The position numbers and the translations under genes are program-made. From Ruicaihuangia caeni (GTDB lineage Bacteria > Actinomycetota > Actinomycetes > Actinomycetales > Microbacteriaceae), in NCBI RefSeq assembly GCF_029952955.1, contig NZ_JASATX010000002.1, positions 307,316 through 371,315 on the forward strand: a stretch of 64,000 bases of DNA, in the 5' to 3' direction. Positions 1-7,120 of the stretch are shown here, in pieces; the first letter of the stretch is position 1, and every line of letters begins with the position of its first letter. The notes beneath the pieces were generated by a model that saw only the letters and a program-made list of their open reading frames with translations, did not search any database and had not been told where the DNA came from.

Positions 1-150
1 GCCGATCGAGTGCGGCTCTCGGCGCCCGATATCGCGTCGCGGTAGCCGCTGCCCTCCTCCTCGCGACCGCGCACCCGGACCGCCGTCGCGCGGGGGCCCG
101 ACTCTCTTGGCCGAGCGCGCTGCTGCTGCGCCTCTCCGTCGCGCAGTCAC

Positions 151-194
151 CCCGTATCCCTTCGTCGCGCGGTCGCCCCGCATCCCTTCGTCGA
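151..194. repeat. 18-bp direct repeat, two copies 26 bp apart
   Basis: The word CCCCGTATCCCTTCGTCG at 151-168 recurs with one change at 177-194. The repeat abuts the left arm of the 49-bp inverted repeat. Function is unknown. Confidence 0.6.
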
Positions 195-195
195 G

Positions 196-244
196 ATGCC
201 AAGAAGTGCTGCAGATTCGCCGCCGGGGGCGCACTTCCTGTCAT
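196..244. repeat. 49-bp inverted repeat, copy 1 (14-21-14)
   Basis: The left arm ATGCCAAGAAGTGC (196-209) and right arm GCACTTCCTGTCAT (231-244) are complementary at 12 of 14 positions around a 21-nt loop. The same element with identical arm and loop lengths occurs at 11847-11895. The arms are conserved between copies while the loop sequence drifts. Confidence 0.65.
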
Positions 245-331
245 GTCGGCGGCTGGTTTCGGCGGAGTCCGCAGACAGCAGGAGAGCGGATGCCGAGCCT
301 CGGCTGTGAGGTGGTGCGCAGCGGCGCGAAC

Positions 332-337
332 TAGGCT
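332..337 (+). promoter_or_regulatory. -10 box TAGGCT for a leaderless SURF1 gene
   Basis: TAGGCT is followed after 8 nt by GTG at 346, the spacing of an actinobacterial -10 box to a start codon that is also the transcription start. No Shine-Dalgarno precedes the GTG. The same hexamer precedes purN. Confidence 0.55.
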
Positions 338-345
338 TGTGGCCC

Positions 346-1248
346 GTGTGGAGAGTTGCCCGACGGCCCAAGTGGATCGGCGTGCTGGTCGCGTGTCTGG
401 CCGTCGCGGCGGCGTTCGCGCTGCTCGGCCAATGGCAGCTCGAGCGCAGCTTCGACCAGGCCGTGGTCATCGAGCGCGACACTGAGACCCCGCATCCGAT
501 CGAGGCGGTCACCGCTCCCCAGCAGCCCGTCTCCGAGACGCTCGCTGGCCTGGTGGTCACGGTCGAGGGGTCATTCGTCGCCGGCGATTTCGTGACGCTC
601 ACCGAGCGGCTGCAGCACGGCGAGCCGGGCGATTGGCTGGTCGGCCACTTCCTCACCACGGAGGGCGCGAGCCTCGCGGTCGCGGTCGGATGGCAGGCCG
701 ACGACAAGGGGTTCGACTCGGCCGCCGACGAGCTCGTCGCACTCGGGGCCATCGAGATCGAGGGGCGCTACCTGCCGAGCGACTCTCCGACCCAATCGGA
801 GTACGAGGAGGGCCAGCGGTCGGCGCTCGCGGTCGCCGAGCTCATCAATGAGTGGAGCGAGGTCGACGGCGTGTACAGCGGCTACGTCGTGTCGCACACC
901 GACCTCGGTGTCTCGGCATCCGGTATGGAGGCCATCGACTCGCCCAAGCCGGATTCCGAGTTCGAGCTCAACTGGCTCAACATCTTCTATGCCATCGAGT
1001 GGGCGCTCTTCGCCGTGTTCGCCGTGTACCTCTGGTACCGGCTGGTGAAGGATGCCTGGGAGCGCGAGGTCGAACTTGCCGAGCTCGAGGCGGCAGGGGC
1101 CGGAGCGAGCGCGGAGGCCGAAGCAAACGCAGAGACCCGGGCGAACGCGGCGGCAGGCGGCGCCGCGCATTCCCCCGCAGTGACCTCCAGCGGTTCGCGG
1201 GCAGCATCCGGCGCTCAGGAGCCGCTGCAGCGTGCGCCGGTAGAATGA
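346..1248 (+). CDS. SURF1 family cytochrome oxidase biogenesis protein
   Basis: This about 300-residue membrane protein belongs to the SURF1 family, which helps place haem or assemble the aa3-type cytochrome c oxidase. It has the SURF1 layout: an N-terminal transmembrane helix ending in a GQWQLERS motif, a large extracytoplasmic domain, and a second helix near residues 210-235 rich in Trp and Tyr. A tail of about 60 residues rich in Ala and Glu follows and looks disordered. I chose GTG 346 because a TAGGCT -10 box sits 8 nt upstream and the protein then begins WRVARRPKWI, typical of actinobacterial members; TTG 337 is the alternative. Its stop overlaps the next start by ATGA, so it is coupled to the DUF3817 gene. 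Family is clear; the exact assembly role is inferred. Confidence 0.85.
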   Translation: MWRVARRPKWIGVLVACLAVAAAFALLGQWQLERSFDQAVVIERDTETPHPIEAVTAPQQPVSETLAGLVVTVEGSFVAGDFVTLTERLQHGEPGDWLVGHFLTTEGASLAVAVGWQADDKGFDSAADELVALGAIEIEGRYLPSDSPTQSEYEEGQRSALAVAELINEWSEVDGVYSGYVVSHTDLGVSASGMEAIDSPKPDSEFELNWLNIFYAIEWALFAVFAVYLWYRLVKDAWEREVELAELEAAGAGASAEAEANAETRANAAAGGAAHSPAVTSSGSRAASGAQEPLQRAPVE

Positions 1249-1685
1249 CCGGCATGGCCCTTGCTCCCCGCCTCGAGACGTTTCCGCAGATCCGGGGCAG
1301 CCTGAAGTTCTACCAGGTGACCGCCTACATCACCGGTGTGATGCTGCTGCTCCTGTGCGTCGAGATGGTGCTGAAGTACGCGTTCGGCACCGAGATCGAG
1401 TTCGGCGGGGCATACGGTCTCATCGCGTTCGTGCCCTCGGGCACGGTGCAGGCCGTCAACCTGAGCATCGGCATCCTGATCGCCCACGGCTGGCTCTATG
1501 TCGTGTACCTGATCGCCTGCTTCCGTCTCTGGACGTTCATGCGCTGGCCGTTCCTGCAGCTCGTGCTGCTCGCCACCGGCGGCGTCGTGCCATTCCTGTC
1601 GTTCATCGTCGAGGTCAATGTGACCCGGCGCATCAAGCGCTATCTCGCCAGCCGAGAAGCCGAGCTCGTGGAGGTTGCTGATTAG
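1245..1685 (+). CDS. DUF3817 family membrane protein
   Basis: This 146-residue protein has three hydrophobic helices (roughly residues 25-45, 60-85 and 95-125) and a basic end after the last helix, matching the DUF3817 family of small actinobacterial membrane proteins. No biochemical function is established. ATG 1245 overlaps the SURF1 stop codon as ATGA; ATG 1254 nine bases on is also in frame. Its own stop lies inside the 5' end of guaA, so SURF1, DUF3817 and guaA form one coupled transcript, an arrangement common in Microbacteriaceae. Confidence 0.85.
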   Translation: MTGMALAPRLETFPQIRGSLKFYQVTAYITGVMLLLLCVEMVLKYAFGTEIEFGGAYGLIAFVPSGTVQAVNLSIGILIAHGWLYVVYLIACFRLWTFMRWPFLQLVLLATGGVVPFLSFIVEVNVTRRIKRYLASREAELVEVAD

Positions 1686-3438
1686 CGCCGCAGACCGCTC
1701 CGAACAGCCCTCCGACGGGGCTCCAGGCGACGCCGTCGCAGCCTCGATCGATACCGGCGAGAGCGACACCGACCTCGTCGACACCGCACTTTCCGCTGAG
1801 ACGGATGCGGGGGCGGATGCCGAGGCATCCGGTGCCGCGAACACTCCCGACGCGACGGTCGGCGCCCCTGGCACCGCGGCGCGGCCCGTGCTCGTCGTCG
1901 ACTTCGGTGCGCAGTACGCGCAACTGATCGCGCGGCGCGTGCGCGAGGCGAACGTGTACTCGGAGATCGTGCCGCACACGATCAGCGCGGCGGAGGTCGC
2001 GGCGAAGAACCCGGCCGGCATCGTGCTCAGCGGTGGCCCGTCGAGTGTGTACGAGACCGGTGCGCCCGCGCTCGATCCGGGCATCGTCGAGCTCGGTGTG
2101 CCGATGCTCGGCATCTGCTACGGATTCCAGGTCATGGCGAAGCAACTCGGCGGCGAGGTCGCGAAGACCGGCCAGCGCGAGTACGGAGCGACTCCTGTCG
2201 CGGTGAGCGGCGACGGCGGCGACCTGCTGGCCGGGCAGCCCGCGACCCAGACCACCTGGATGAGCCACGGCGACTCGGTCGTGCGCGCGCCGGAAGGGTT
2301 CTCTGTGCTGGCGTCGACGGCGTCGACGCCGGTGGCCGCATTCGCCCACGACCAGCGAAAGCTCTACGGCGTGCAGTGGCACCCCGAGGTGAAGCACTCC
2401 GAGTTCGGCCAGCGCGTCATCGAGAACTTCCTGCATCGAGCGGCCGGCATCCCGGCCGATTGGAACGCGGGCAATGTCATCGCCGAGCAGGTCGAGCGTA
2501 TCCGCGCCCAGATCGGTGACGGGAAGGTCATCTGCGGACTCTCCGGTGGCGTCGACTCGGCAGTGGCCGCAGCGCTCGTGCACAAGGCGGTCGGCGACCA
2601 GCTCGTCTGCGTGTTCGTCGACCACGGGCTGCTGCGCAAGGATGAGCGCCGCCAGGTACAAGAGGACTACGTCAAGGCGACGGGCGTGCGCCTGGTGACG
2701 GTCGACGCCGAGCAGCAGTTCCTCGACGCGCTCGTCGGCGTGAGCGACCCTGAGCAGAAGCGCAAGATCATCGGGCGCGAGTTCATCCGCACCTTCGAGC
2801 AGGCCGAGCGTGAGCTCGTCGCCGAAGCGGCCTCGGAAGGGGAGCCGATCCGCTTCCTCGTGCAGGGCACGCTCTACCCCGACGTCGTCGAGTCGGGCGG
2901 CGGCAGCGGCACGGCGAACATCAAGAGCCACCACAATGTCGGCGGGTTGCCTGAAGACTTGCAGTTCGAGCTGGTCGAACCGCTGCGCACGCTGTTCAAG
3001 GACGAGGTGCGCGCGATCGGCCGCGAACTCGGGCTCCCCGAGGAGATCGTCAACCGTCAGCCCTTCCCGGGCCCTGGTCTCGGCATCCGCATCGTCGGCG
3101 AGGTGACGAAGGACCGTCTGGAACTGCTGCGGGATGCCGACGCGATCGTGCGCGAGGAGCTCACCGCGGCGGGGCTCGACACCGAGATCTGGCAGTGCCC
3201 GGTCGTGCTGCTCGCCGATGTGCGCTCGGTGGGTGTGCAGGGCGATGGACGCACCTACGGTCACCCGATCGTGCTGCGCCCTGTCTCGTCTGAAGACGCG
3301 ATGACCGCCGACTGGACGCGGTTGCCCTACGACGTGCTCGCGCGCATCTCGAACCGCATCACCAACGAAGTGCGCGACGTCAACCGCGTCGTGCTCGACG
3401 TCACCTCAAAGCCCCCCGGCACCATCGAGTGGGAATGA
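1675..3438 (+). CDS. guaA: GMP synthase (glutamine-hydrolysing)
   Basis: GuaA aminates XMP to GMP using glutamine and ATP, the last step of guanine nucleotide synthesis. The class I amidotransferase domain has the nucleophile Cys148 in GICYG and His236/Glu238 in WHPE. The ATP pyrophosphatase loop SGGVDS is at 290-295, and the protein ends with the usual KPPGTIEWE. The core begins only near residue 70. Before it lies an acidic, Ala/Asp/Thr-rich stretch with no ATG. Possible starts are TTG 1675, CTG 1678, ATT 1681 or GTG 1888. A GGAGG at 1670-1674 is best spaced (6 nt) for ATT 1681, while GTG 1888 falls within the first core strand and would truncate it. So a real N-terminal extension is likely. 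Confidence 0.95.
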   Translation: MLISAADRSEQPSDGAPGDAVAASIDTGESDTDLVDTALSAETDAGADAEASGAANTPDATVGAPGTAARPVLVVDFGAQYAQLIARRVREANVYSEIVPHTISAAEVAAKNPAGIVLSGGPSSVYETGAPALDPGIVELGVPMLGICYGFQVMAKQLGGEVAKTGQREYGATPVAVSGDGGDLLAGQPATQTTWMSHGDSVVRAPEGFSVLASTASTPVAAFAHDQRKLYGVQWHPEVKHSEFGQRVIENFLHRAAGIPADWNAGNVIAEQVERIRAQIGDGKVICGLSGGVDSAVAAALVHKAVGDQLVCVFVDHGLLRKDERRQVQEDYVKATGVRLVTVDAEQQFLDALVGVSDPEQKRKIIGREFIRTFEQAERELVAEAASEGEPIRFLVQGTLYPDVVESGGGSGTANIKSHHNVGGLPEDLQFELVEPLRTLFKDEVRAIGRELGLPEEIVNRQPFPGPGLGIRIVGEVTKDRLELLRDADAIVREELTAAGLDTEIWQCPVVLLADVRSVGVQGDGRTYGHPIVLRPVSSEDAMTADWTRLPYDVLARISNRITNEVRDVNRVVLDVTSKPPGTIEWE

Positions 3439-3483
3439 CGGCGCGTTCATGAGGGCCCTTTCGGGCCCTCATGCGCCGTCATT
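3434..3483 (+). terminator. Long hairpin terminator overlapping the guaA stop codon
   Basis: Arms AATGACGGCGC (3434-3444) and ATGAGGGCCC (3449-3458) pair with GGGCCCTCAT (3463-3472) and GCGCCGTCATT (3473-3483) around a TTTC loop, with one 4-nt bulge. The stem totals 21 bp and includes the TGA of guaA. There is no T tract. Confidence 0.8.
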
Positions 3484-3486
3484 CCC

Positions 3487-3546
3487 GGTTCGACGTCTCG
3501 GCGAACCGTCGCGGCTTCAACCTCGCCAACCGCACGCCTGCCAGGT
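3487..3546 (+). repeat. GTCTCG-loop stem-loop repeat, copy A
   Basis: A hairpin GGTTCG / CGAACC (3487-3507) with GTCTCG in its loop is followed by GTCGCGGC, a variable part, and the conserved end CGCACGCCTGCCAGGT (3531-3546). Copies B and C share the loop, the GTCGCGGC word and the CTGCCAGGT end, while the stem changes with compensating bases. Confidence 0.65.
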
Positions 3547-3601
3547 CTAACCCCACGACTTGGCGGGCCCTCGGGATCGCCGAGTCCGCGTGTTCGTTCC
3601 C

Positions 3602-3662
3602 GGTCGGGCGTCTCGCCCGACCGTCGCGGCCGCAGGCACTCGCGACAGCACGTCTGCCAGGT
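3602..3662 (+). repeat. GTCTCG-loop stem-loop repeat, copy B
   Basis: The stem is GGTCGGGC / GCCCGACC (3602-3609 and 3615-3622) with a GTCTC loop. GTCGCGGCCGCAGGCACT, CGCGAC and the shared CTGCCAGGT end follow. It is nearly the reverse complement of copy C at 4237-4297. Confidence 0.7.
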
Positions 3663-3854
3663 GTAGCCGGGCTGGCCAGGCGAACCCGGGCTCAAGCCCT
3701 TTCGGACCCTCATGCGCCGTCCCGGCGCCCGACCTACGCGGCCTCACGCCCTCGCGAGCCCGGCGAGGGTTCGCCGCGCCGGCCCCGGTTGCAACCACCG
3801 CCGCTGCATCGAACCCCCGCCGAGTTCGAGCGGCTGCACCGGCAGAGGAGCCGG

Positions 3855-4148
3855 CTAGCGCTTCACCTCGACCTCGACGAACACCACTTCGGCATCCGAT
3901 TCGTTGACGATGTTGTGCTCAGTGCCCGGTGTGCGGGTGTACGACGCTCCGGCCGCCAGGGTGAACGACCGCGAGTCCGCACCCCGCTCGTTGAGCACGA
4001 GCGCGCCGTCCGTCACGGGCACGACGACGTAGTCGAGTTCGTGCGTGTGCCACCCGGTCTCGGTGCCGGGTGCGAAGCGCCACCGCGTGACGCGCACTGT
4101 GTCGTCGTCGAGCTGCACTTCAGCATCCGCCTGCCGTCGTTCTGTCAT
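3855..4148 (-). CDS. Small cupin domain protein
   Basis: This 97-residue protein is a single cupin barrel. It has the first-motif core GWHTHELDYVVVPVTDG (residues about 32-48), with His and Glu-type metal ligands, and a second motif PGTEHNIVNES near residues 74-84. Such one-domain cupins bind a metal and a small ligand; a reaction cannot be assigned. It is read from ATG 4148 and stands alone between guaA and the BI-1 gene, enclosed by three stem-loop repeats (A and B downstream, C upstream). Confidence 0.75.
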   Translation of the reverse strand: MTERRQADAEVQLDDDTVRVTRWRFAPGTETGWHTHELDYVVVPVTDGALVLNERGADSRSFTLAAGASYTRTPGTEHNIVNESDAEVVFVEVEVKR

Positions 4149-4236
4149 GAATCAATCCTCCCTGAACGGGAAAAGGCCCGGCCGAAGCCGAGCCTTCTCT
4201 CTTGAACCATCGAGAACCTTGCACCAGTCCGGTTGA

Positions 4237-4297
4237 ACCTGGCAGGCGTGCGGTCGCGAGTGCTTGCGGCCGCGACGGTCGGTCGAGACGACCGACC
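4237..4297 (-). repeat. GTCTCG-loop stem-loop repeat, copy C (inverted)
   Basis: Read on the minus strand this matches copy B: a GGTCGGTC / GACCGACC stem (4277-4284 and 4290-4297) with the GTCTC loop, the GTCGCGGCCGCAAGCACT block and the CGCACGCCTGCCAGGT end. It sits directly beside the BI-1 terminator hairpin. Confidence 0.7.
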
Positions 4298-4350
4298 GAG
4301 TGATCAAGCGCGACGGCCAGAAATGGCCCTCGCTGGGAGCTTGATCACTC
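4298..4350 (-). terminator. Nested hairpin terminator of the BI-1 gene
   Basis: A perfect 12-bp outer stem GAGTGATCAAGC (4298-4309) / GCTTGATCACTC (4339-4350) encloses an inner stem GCGACGGCC / GGCCCTCGC (4310-4318 and 4325-4333) with loop AGAAAT. The outer stem contains the BI-1 stop codon (4345-4347). The AGAAAT loop and GCGACG stem recur in the repeats flanking icd. Confidence 0.8.
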
Positions 4351-5175
4351 CGAACCGCGCAGGATCGCGATGAGGCGCAGGATCTCGAGGTACAGCCACA
4401 CCACGGTGACCAGGATGCCGAAGGCCGCCTGCCAGCCGTAGACGCGGGGCACGCCGCGCTCGACGCCCGTCTTGATGTTCTCGAAGTCCATCACGAGCGA
4501 GTACGCCGCGAGCAGCACGACGAGCACGCCGAGCCAGGCGCCAAGGGGCAGACCGAGGAACTCGACGCTGCGCAGGCCGAACATGCCGTCGGTCACGCCG
4601 AAGATCATGAGGCCGAAGTTCACGAGCGAGAACGCCGCGTAGCCGATCATCGCGACGAGGAAGATCCGCGTGAGCTTCGGAGTGGCGCGCACCTTGCCGC
4701 TCGCGAAGAGCGCGAGGGTCACGCCGACGACCGCGAGGGTTCCGAGCAGCGCCTGCGTGACGATGCCTTCCCACATGGTCGAGAAGAGGTACGAGATGCC
4801 GCCGACGAAGACGCCCTCGACAGCCGCATAGGCGAGGATCAGCCCCCGCGAGGGCTGCTTCTTGAAGACGTTGACGAAGCCGAGCACGAGCCCGACGAGC
4901 GCGGCGGGAAGCGCTAGCACAGGCACGAACCAGCCCACCGCAGCGCCGAGCAGCAGCACACCGAAGCTGATGACGATCTTCATGATCGTGTCTTCGTACG
5001 TCATGCGCTCCGCCTCGGGCAGCACGGGGGCTGCGGGCGCGAGCGGTGCAGTGCCGGCGGGGCGGTCCTGGTCGGTCGCCGAGGGGCGGCCGTAGAGCTC
5101 GTTGAGCTGCTCCACGGTCATGCTCGGCGCCTTGCCGCTGAACGCGGGCGAGTTGCTGAATGCAGGGTTGGCCAT
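4345..5175 (-). CDS. Bax inhibitor-1/YccA family membrane protein
   Basis: This 276-residue protein has about 80 N-terminal cytoplasmic residues, including SMTVEQLNELYGRPSAT and MTYEDTIMKIV, then seven hydrophobic helices, as in the BI-1/YccA (UPF0005) family. Some members conduct calcium or modulate membrane proteases; the role in actinobacteria is not known. ATG 5175 is chosen because AAGGAG lies a suitable distance upstream. Longer reading into the upstream region has no family support. The stop codon is built into the terminator hairpin. It is monocistronic and separated from the next minus-strand gene by about 45 bp. Confidence 0.9.
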   Translation of the reverse strand: MANPAFSNSPAFSGKAPSMTVEQLNELYGRPSATDQDRPAGTAPLAPAAPVLPEAERMTYEDTIMKIVISFGVLLLGAAVGWFVPVLALPAALVGLVLGFVNVFKKQPSRGLILAYAAVEGVFVGGISYLFSTMWEGIVTQALLGTLAVVGVTLALFASGKVRATPKLTRIFLVAMIGYAAFSLVNFGLMIFGVTDGMFGLRSVEFLGLPLGAWLGVLVVLLAAYSLVMDFENIKTGVERGVPRVYGWQAAFGILVTVVWLYLEILRLIAILRGSE

Positions 5176-5219
5176 GGCGAGGGGTCTCCTTCGATCGCCG
5201 TGCGAGTCTTCATGACAAT

Positions 5220-5777
5220 CTATCGGAACGATGGTGTCCGGTGGCTGTGGATTCGCCTCACTCCCGCGATTTTCCGCGCAACCAGGGCCGATCCGGCGAT
5301 GACTGCCATCGCCCCGGCGAGGGCGGGGAGCAGTTGCGAGTACTCGGAGAAGACGGATGCCGCGAACACTCCGTACGCGATGACGAACAGCCCCGTCACG
5401 TAGCTGCGCAGCGGGCGATGGCGCACGAGCAGCCACGCGAGGTAGGGCACGATCAGCGTCCACATCGACTGCGGTCCGGTGAGGATCAACCAGATCTGCA
5501 CGCCGCAGGGAAACACGACGACGTGGCGCCGCCATCCCGCAGCCGGCATGATCCACCAGCCCACGACGTGCGCCACGGTCCCGGTGATCAACGGCAGCAG
5601 GAAGGTCGTACTGGCCGCTTGCAGCCCGATCATGCCCCCCACGATGAGCGCCGCACCCGCGATCGAGCGGCCCTGCCAGGTGCCCCAGCGCAGCGGAAGG
5701 GCCATGGTGGGCTCTGCCATCTGCCCGCCGCCGCGGGGTGGCTCGTCGGCGACTTGCTTCGGGGCACGGCGCGGCAT
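5220..5777 (-). CDS. Unrecognised five- to six-helix membrane protein
   Basis: From the ATG at 5777 this gives about 185 residues: a short basic/polar N-terminus, then hydrophobic segments around GAALIVGGMIGLQAASTTF, TGTVAHVVGWWIMPAAGW, the QIWLIL region, a segment before RHRPLRSYVTG, and two near the end. The C-terminus is basic. I do not recognise a family. ATGs at 5807, 5831 and 5885 are also in frame, but the last would overlap the divergent GDPD start and its promoter, and the extra residues are low-complexity. It lies immediately upstream of, and may be cotranscribed with, the BI-1 gene. Confidence 0.6.
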   Translation of the reverse strand: MPRRAPKQVADEPPRGGGQMAEPTMALPLRWGTWQGRSIAGAALIVGGMIGLQAASTTFLLPLITGTVAHVVGWWIMPAAGWRRHVVVFPCGVQIWLILTGPQSMWTLIVPYLAWLLVRHRPLRSYVTGLFVIAYGVFAASVFSEYSQLLPALAGAMAVIAGSALVARKIAGVRRIHSHRTPSFR

Positions 5778-5863
5778 CGCGCGTCGCCTGGTGGCGCCGC
5801 GTCTCATCCCGCCCGGTTCCGAGCTGCCCATCCCGCTCCCAGTTCTCGCGAACGCCGCCAGTT

Positions 5864-5869
5864 TAGGGT
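5864..5869 (+). promoter_or_regulatory. -10 box TAGGGT for a leaderless GDPD gene
   Basis: TAGGGT lies 6 nt before GTG 5876 with no Shine-Dalgarno between, the actinobacterial leaderless layout. Confidence 0.5.
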
Positions 5870-5875
5870 TCTGGT

Positions 5876-7003
5876 GTGCGCGCACTCGGAACCCCGCTCG
5901 TCATCGGTCACCGTGGCGCGAGCGGATACCGGCCCGAGCACACGCGCACGGCCTACCGTCTTGCCTTCGCGCTCGGGGCCGACGCCGTCGAGCCTGACAT
6001 CGTCGCGACGCGCGACGGCGTGCTCGTGCTGCGCCATGAGAACGAGATCTCGCAGACGACCGACGTCGCCACGCGTCGCGAATTCGCCGACCGCCGCACC
6101 ACCAAGTCGATCGACGGCGAGTCGGTGACCGGCTGGTTCACCGAGGACTTCACCTGGCCCGAGCTCGCGACGCTCCGTGCGGTGGAGCGCCTGCCCGGCA
6201 TCCGCAGCTCGAACGCCACCTTCGACGGGCTCGACCCGATCATGCGGTTGAGCGATCTCCTGCCACTCATCGATGAGGCGTCGGATGCCGCCGGCCGGCC
6301 GTTGCGACTCGTCGCCGAGCTCAAGCACGCGACCTATTTCGAGTCGATCGGCCTGCCCCTCGATGAGCTCTTCGCGACGGAGGTCGCAGGTTGGGTCCGT
6401 GACGAGACGCTGATCACCGAATCGTTCGAGCAGTCAGTGCTCGACAAGCTCATCATTCGAGGAGTGCCCGGCAAGAAGATCTACCTGCACGAAGCGACGG
6501 GGGCCGCCGCCGACCTCGTCGCGCGCGACGGTCGCTCGGCCCGCACGTACGAGCAGCAGCGCAGCGAGGCCGACCTCGCCGAGCTGGCACGGAACGGCAT
6601 CCATGGCATCAGCGTCGACAAGGCGGTGCTGCTCGAGGATGCCGCATCCCGGCAGCCGCGAGGCCGTGGCTCCGGCGAGCCGGCATCTTCAATAAGGCTC
6701 GGCGGCCTCACCCGAGAGCCCCTCACCGGTCGCGCCCTGGTGGAACGAGCGCACGCTCACGGGCTCGAGGTGTACTCCTGGACGCTTCGCCCCGAGAACC
6801 GCTTCCTCCTGAAACGGCACCGCGGCAAGGGCAGTGCGGCCGACTGGGGCGATTGGCGCGCGGAGTTCGAGGCCGTGCTCAGCACCGGCGTCGACGGCGT
6901 CTTCGCCGACCACCCCGACCTGGTGCTCGATGCGATCGAGCGTTCGCGGCTGTCGCGCGACGAGCGGCTCAGTCGCACGAGTCGGGAGCGAACCGGAGAC
7001 TGA
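5876..7003 (+). CDS. Glycerophosphodiester phosphodiesterase family protein
   Basis: A TIM-barrel GDPD hydrolyses glycerophosphodiesters to glycerol-3-phosphate and an alcohol. The catalytic signature is intact: His12-Arg13 in GHRGASGYRPEHT, metal ligands Glu39 and Asp41 in VEPDIV, and a second histidine in LRHENEIS. Glu and Lys of VAELKHATYF, the WTLRPENRFL segment and GVDGVFADHPD follow as in the family. At 375 residues it matches the longer actinobacterial type. It has no obvious signal peptide, so it is probably cytoplasmic. GTG 5876 is supported by a leaderless-type -10 box. It is followed by pcrA after a 117-bp gap. Confidence 0.9.
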   Translation: MRALGTPLVIGHRGASGYRPEHTRTAYRLAFALGADAVEPDIVATRDGVLVLRHENEISQTTDVATRREFADRRTTKSIDGESVTGWFTEDFTWPELATLRAVERLPGIRSSNATFDGLDPIMRLSDLLPLIDEASDAAGRPLRLVAELKHATYFESIGLPLDELFATEVAGWVRDETLITESFEQSVLDKLIIRGVPGKKIYLHEATGAAADLVARDGRSARTYEQQRSEADLAELARNGIHGISVDKAVLLEDAASRQPRGRGSGEPASSIRLGGLTREPLTGRALVERAHAHGLEVYSWTLRPENRFLLKRHRGKGSAADWGDWRAEFEAVLSTGVDGVFADHPDLVLDAIERSRLSRDERLSRTSRERTGD

Positions 7004-7120
7004 GCACCGACAAGGCGACCGGTGCTGGCGGAGGCAGGGAGCGGACGGATCTTCCCGCAGCCGACCTCAGGCGGCCAGTCGGGCTCATTGTCGGCAGGGG
7101 TACCTAGACTTGACGGCGCA

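Larger units (their letters stand above)
1..345. other. Leading region with no gene I can support
   Basis: Several frames stay open here because of the high GC, but none shows a recognisable domain or a convincing start. In frame 1 a short open stretch reaches a TAG at 43-45, which could be the last codons of a gene lying outside the window; this is a guess. The region holds a direct repeat (151-194), a 49-bp inverted repeat (196-244) and the SURF1 promoter (332-337). Confidence 0.5.
3439..3854. other. Repeat-filled gap between guaA and the cupin gene
   Basis: About 415 bp without a convincing gene. It holds the guaA terminator, two direct copies of a compound stem-loop repeat (3487-3546 and 3602-3662), and a second occurrence of the word CCCTCATGCGCCGTC (3467-3481 and about 3707-3721). 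Open frames through it are artefacts of repeats and high GC. Confidence 0.6.

Noticed and set aside
107-334. Short plus-strand open frame before SURF1
   Set aside because: It is Arg/Ala-rich, covers the direct and inverted repeats, and has no ribosome site or homologous motif.
3471-4205. Plus-strand open frame through the repeats and the cupin gene
   Set aside because: It is built from repeat sequence and the antisense of the cupin gene, with no conserved residues.
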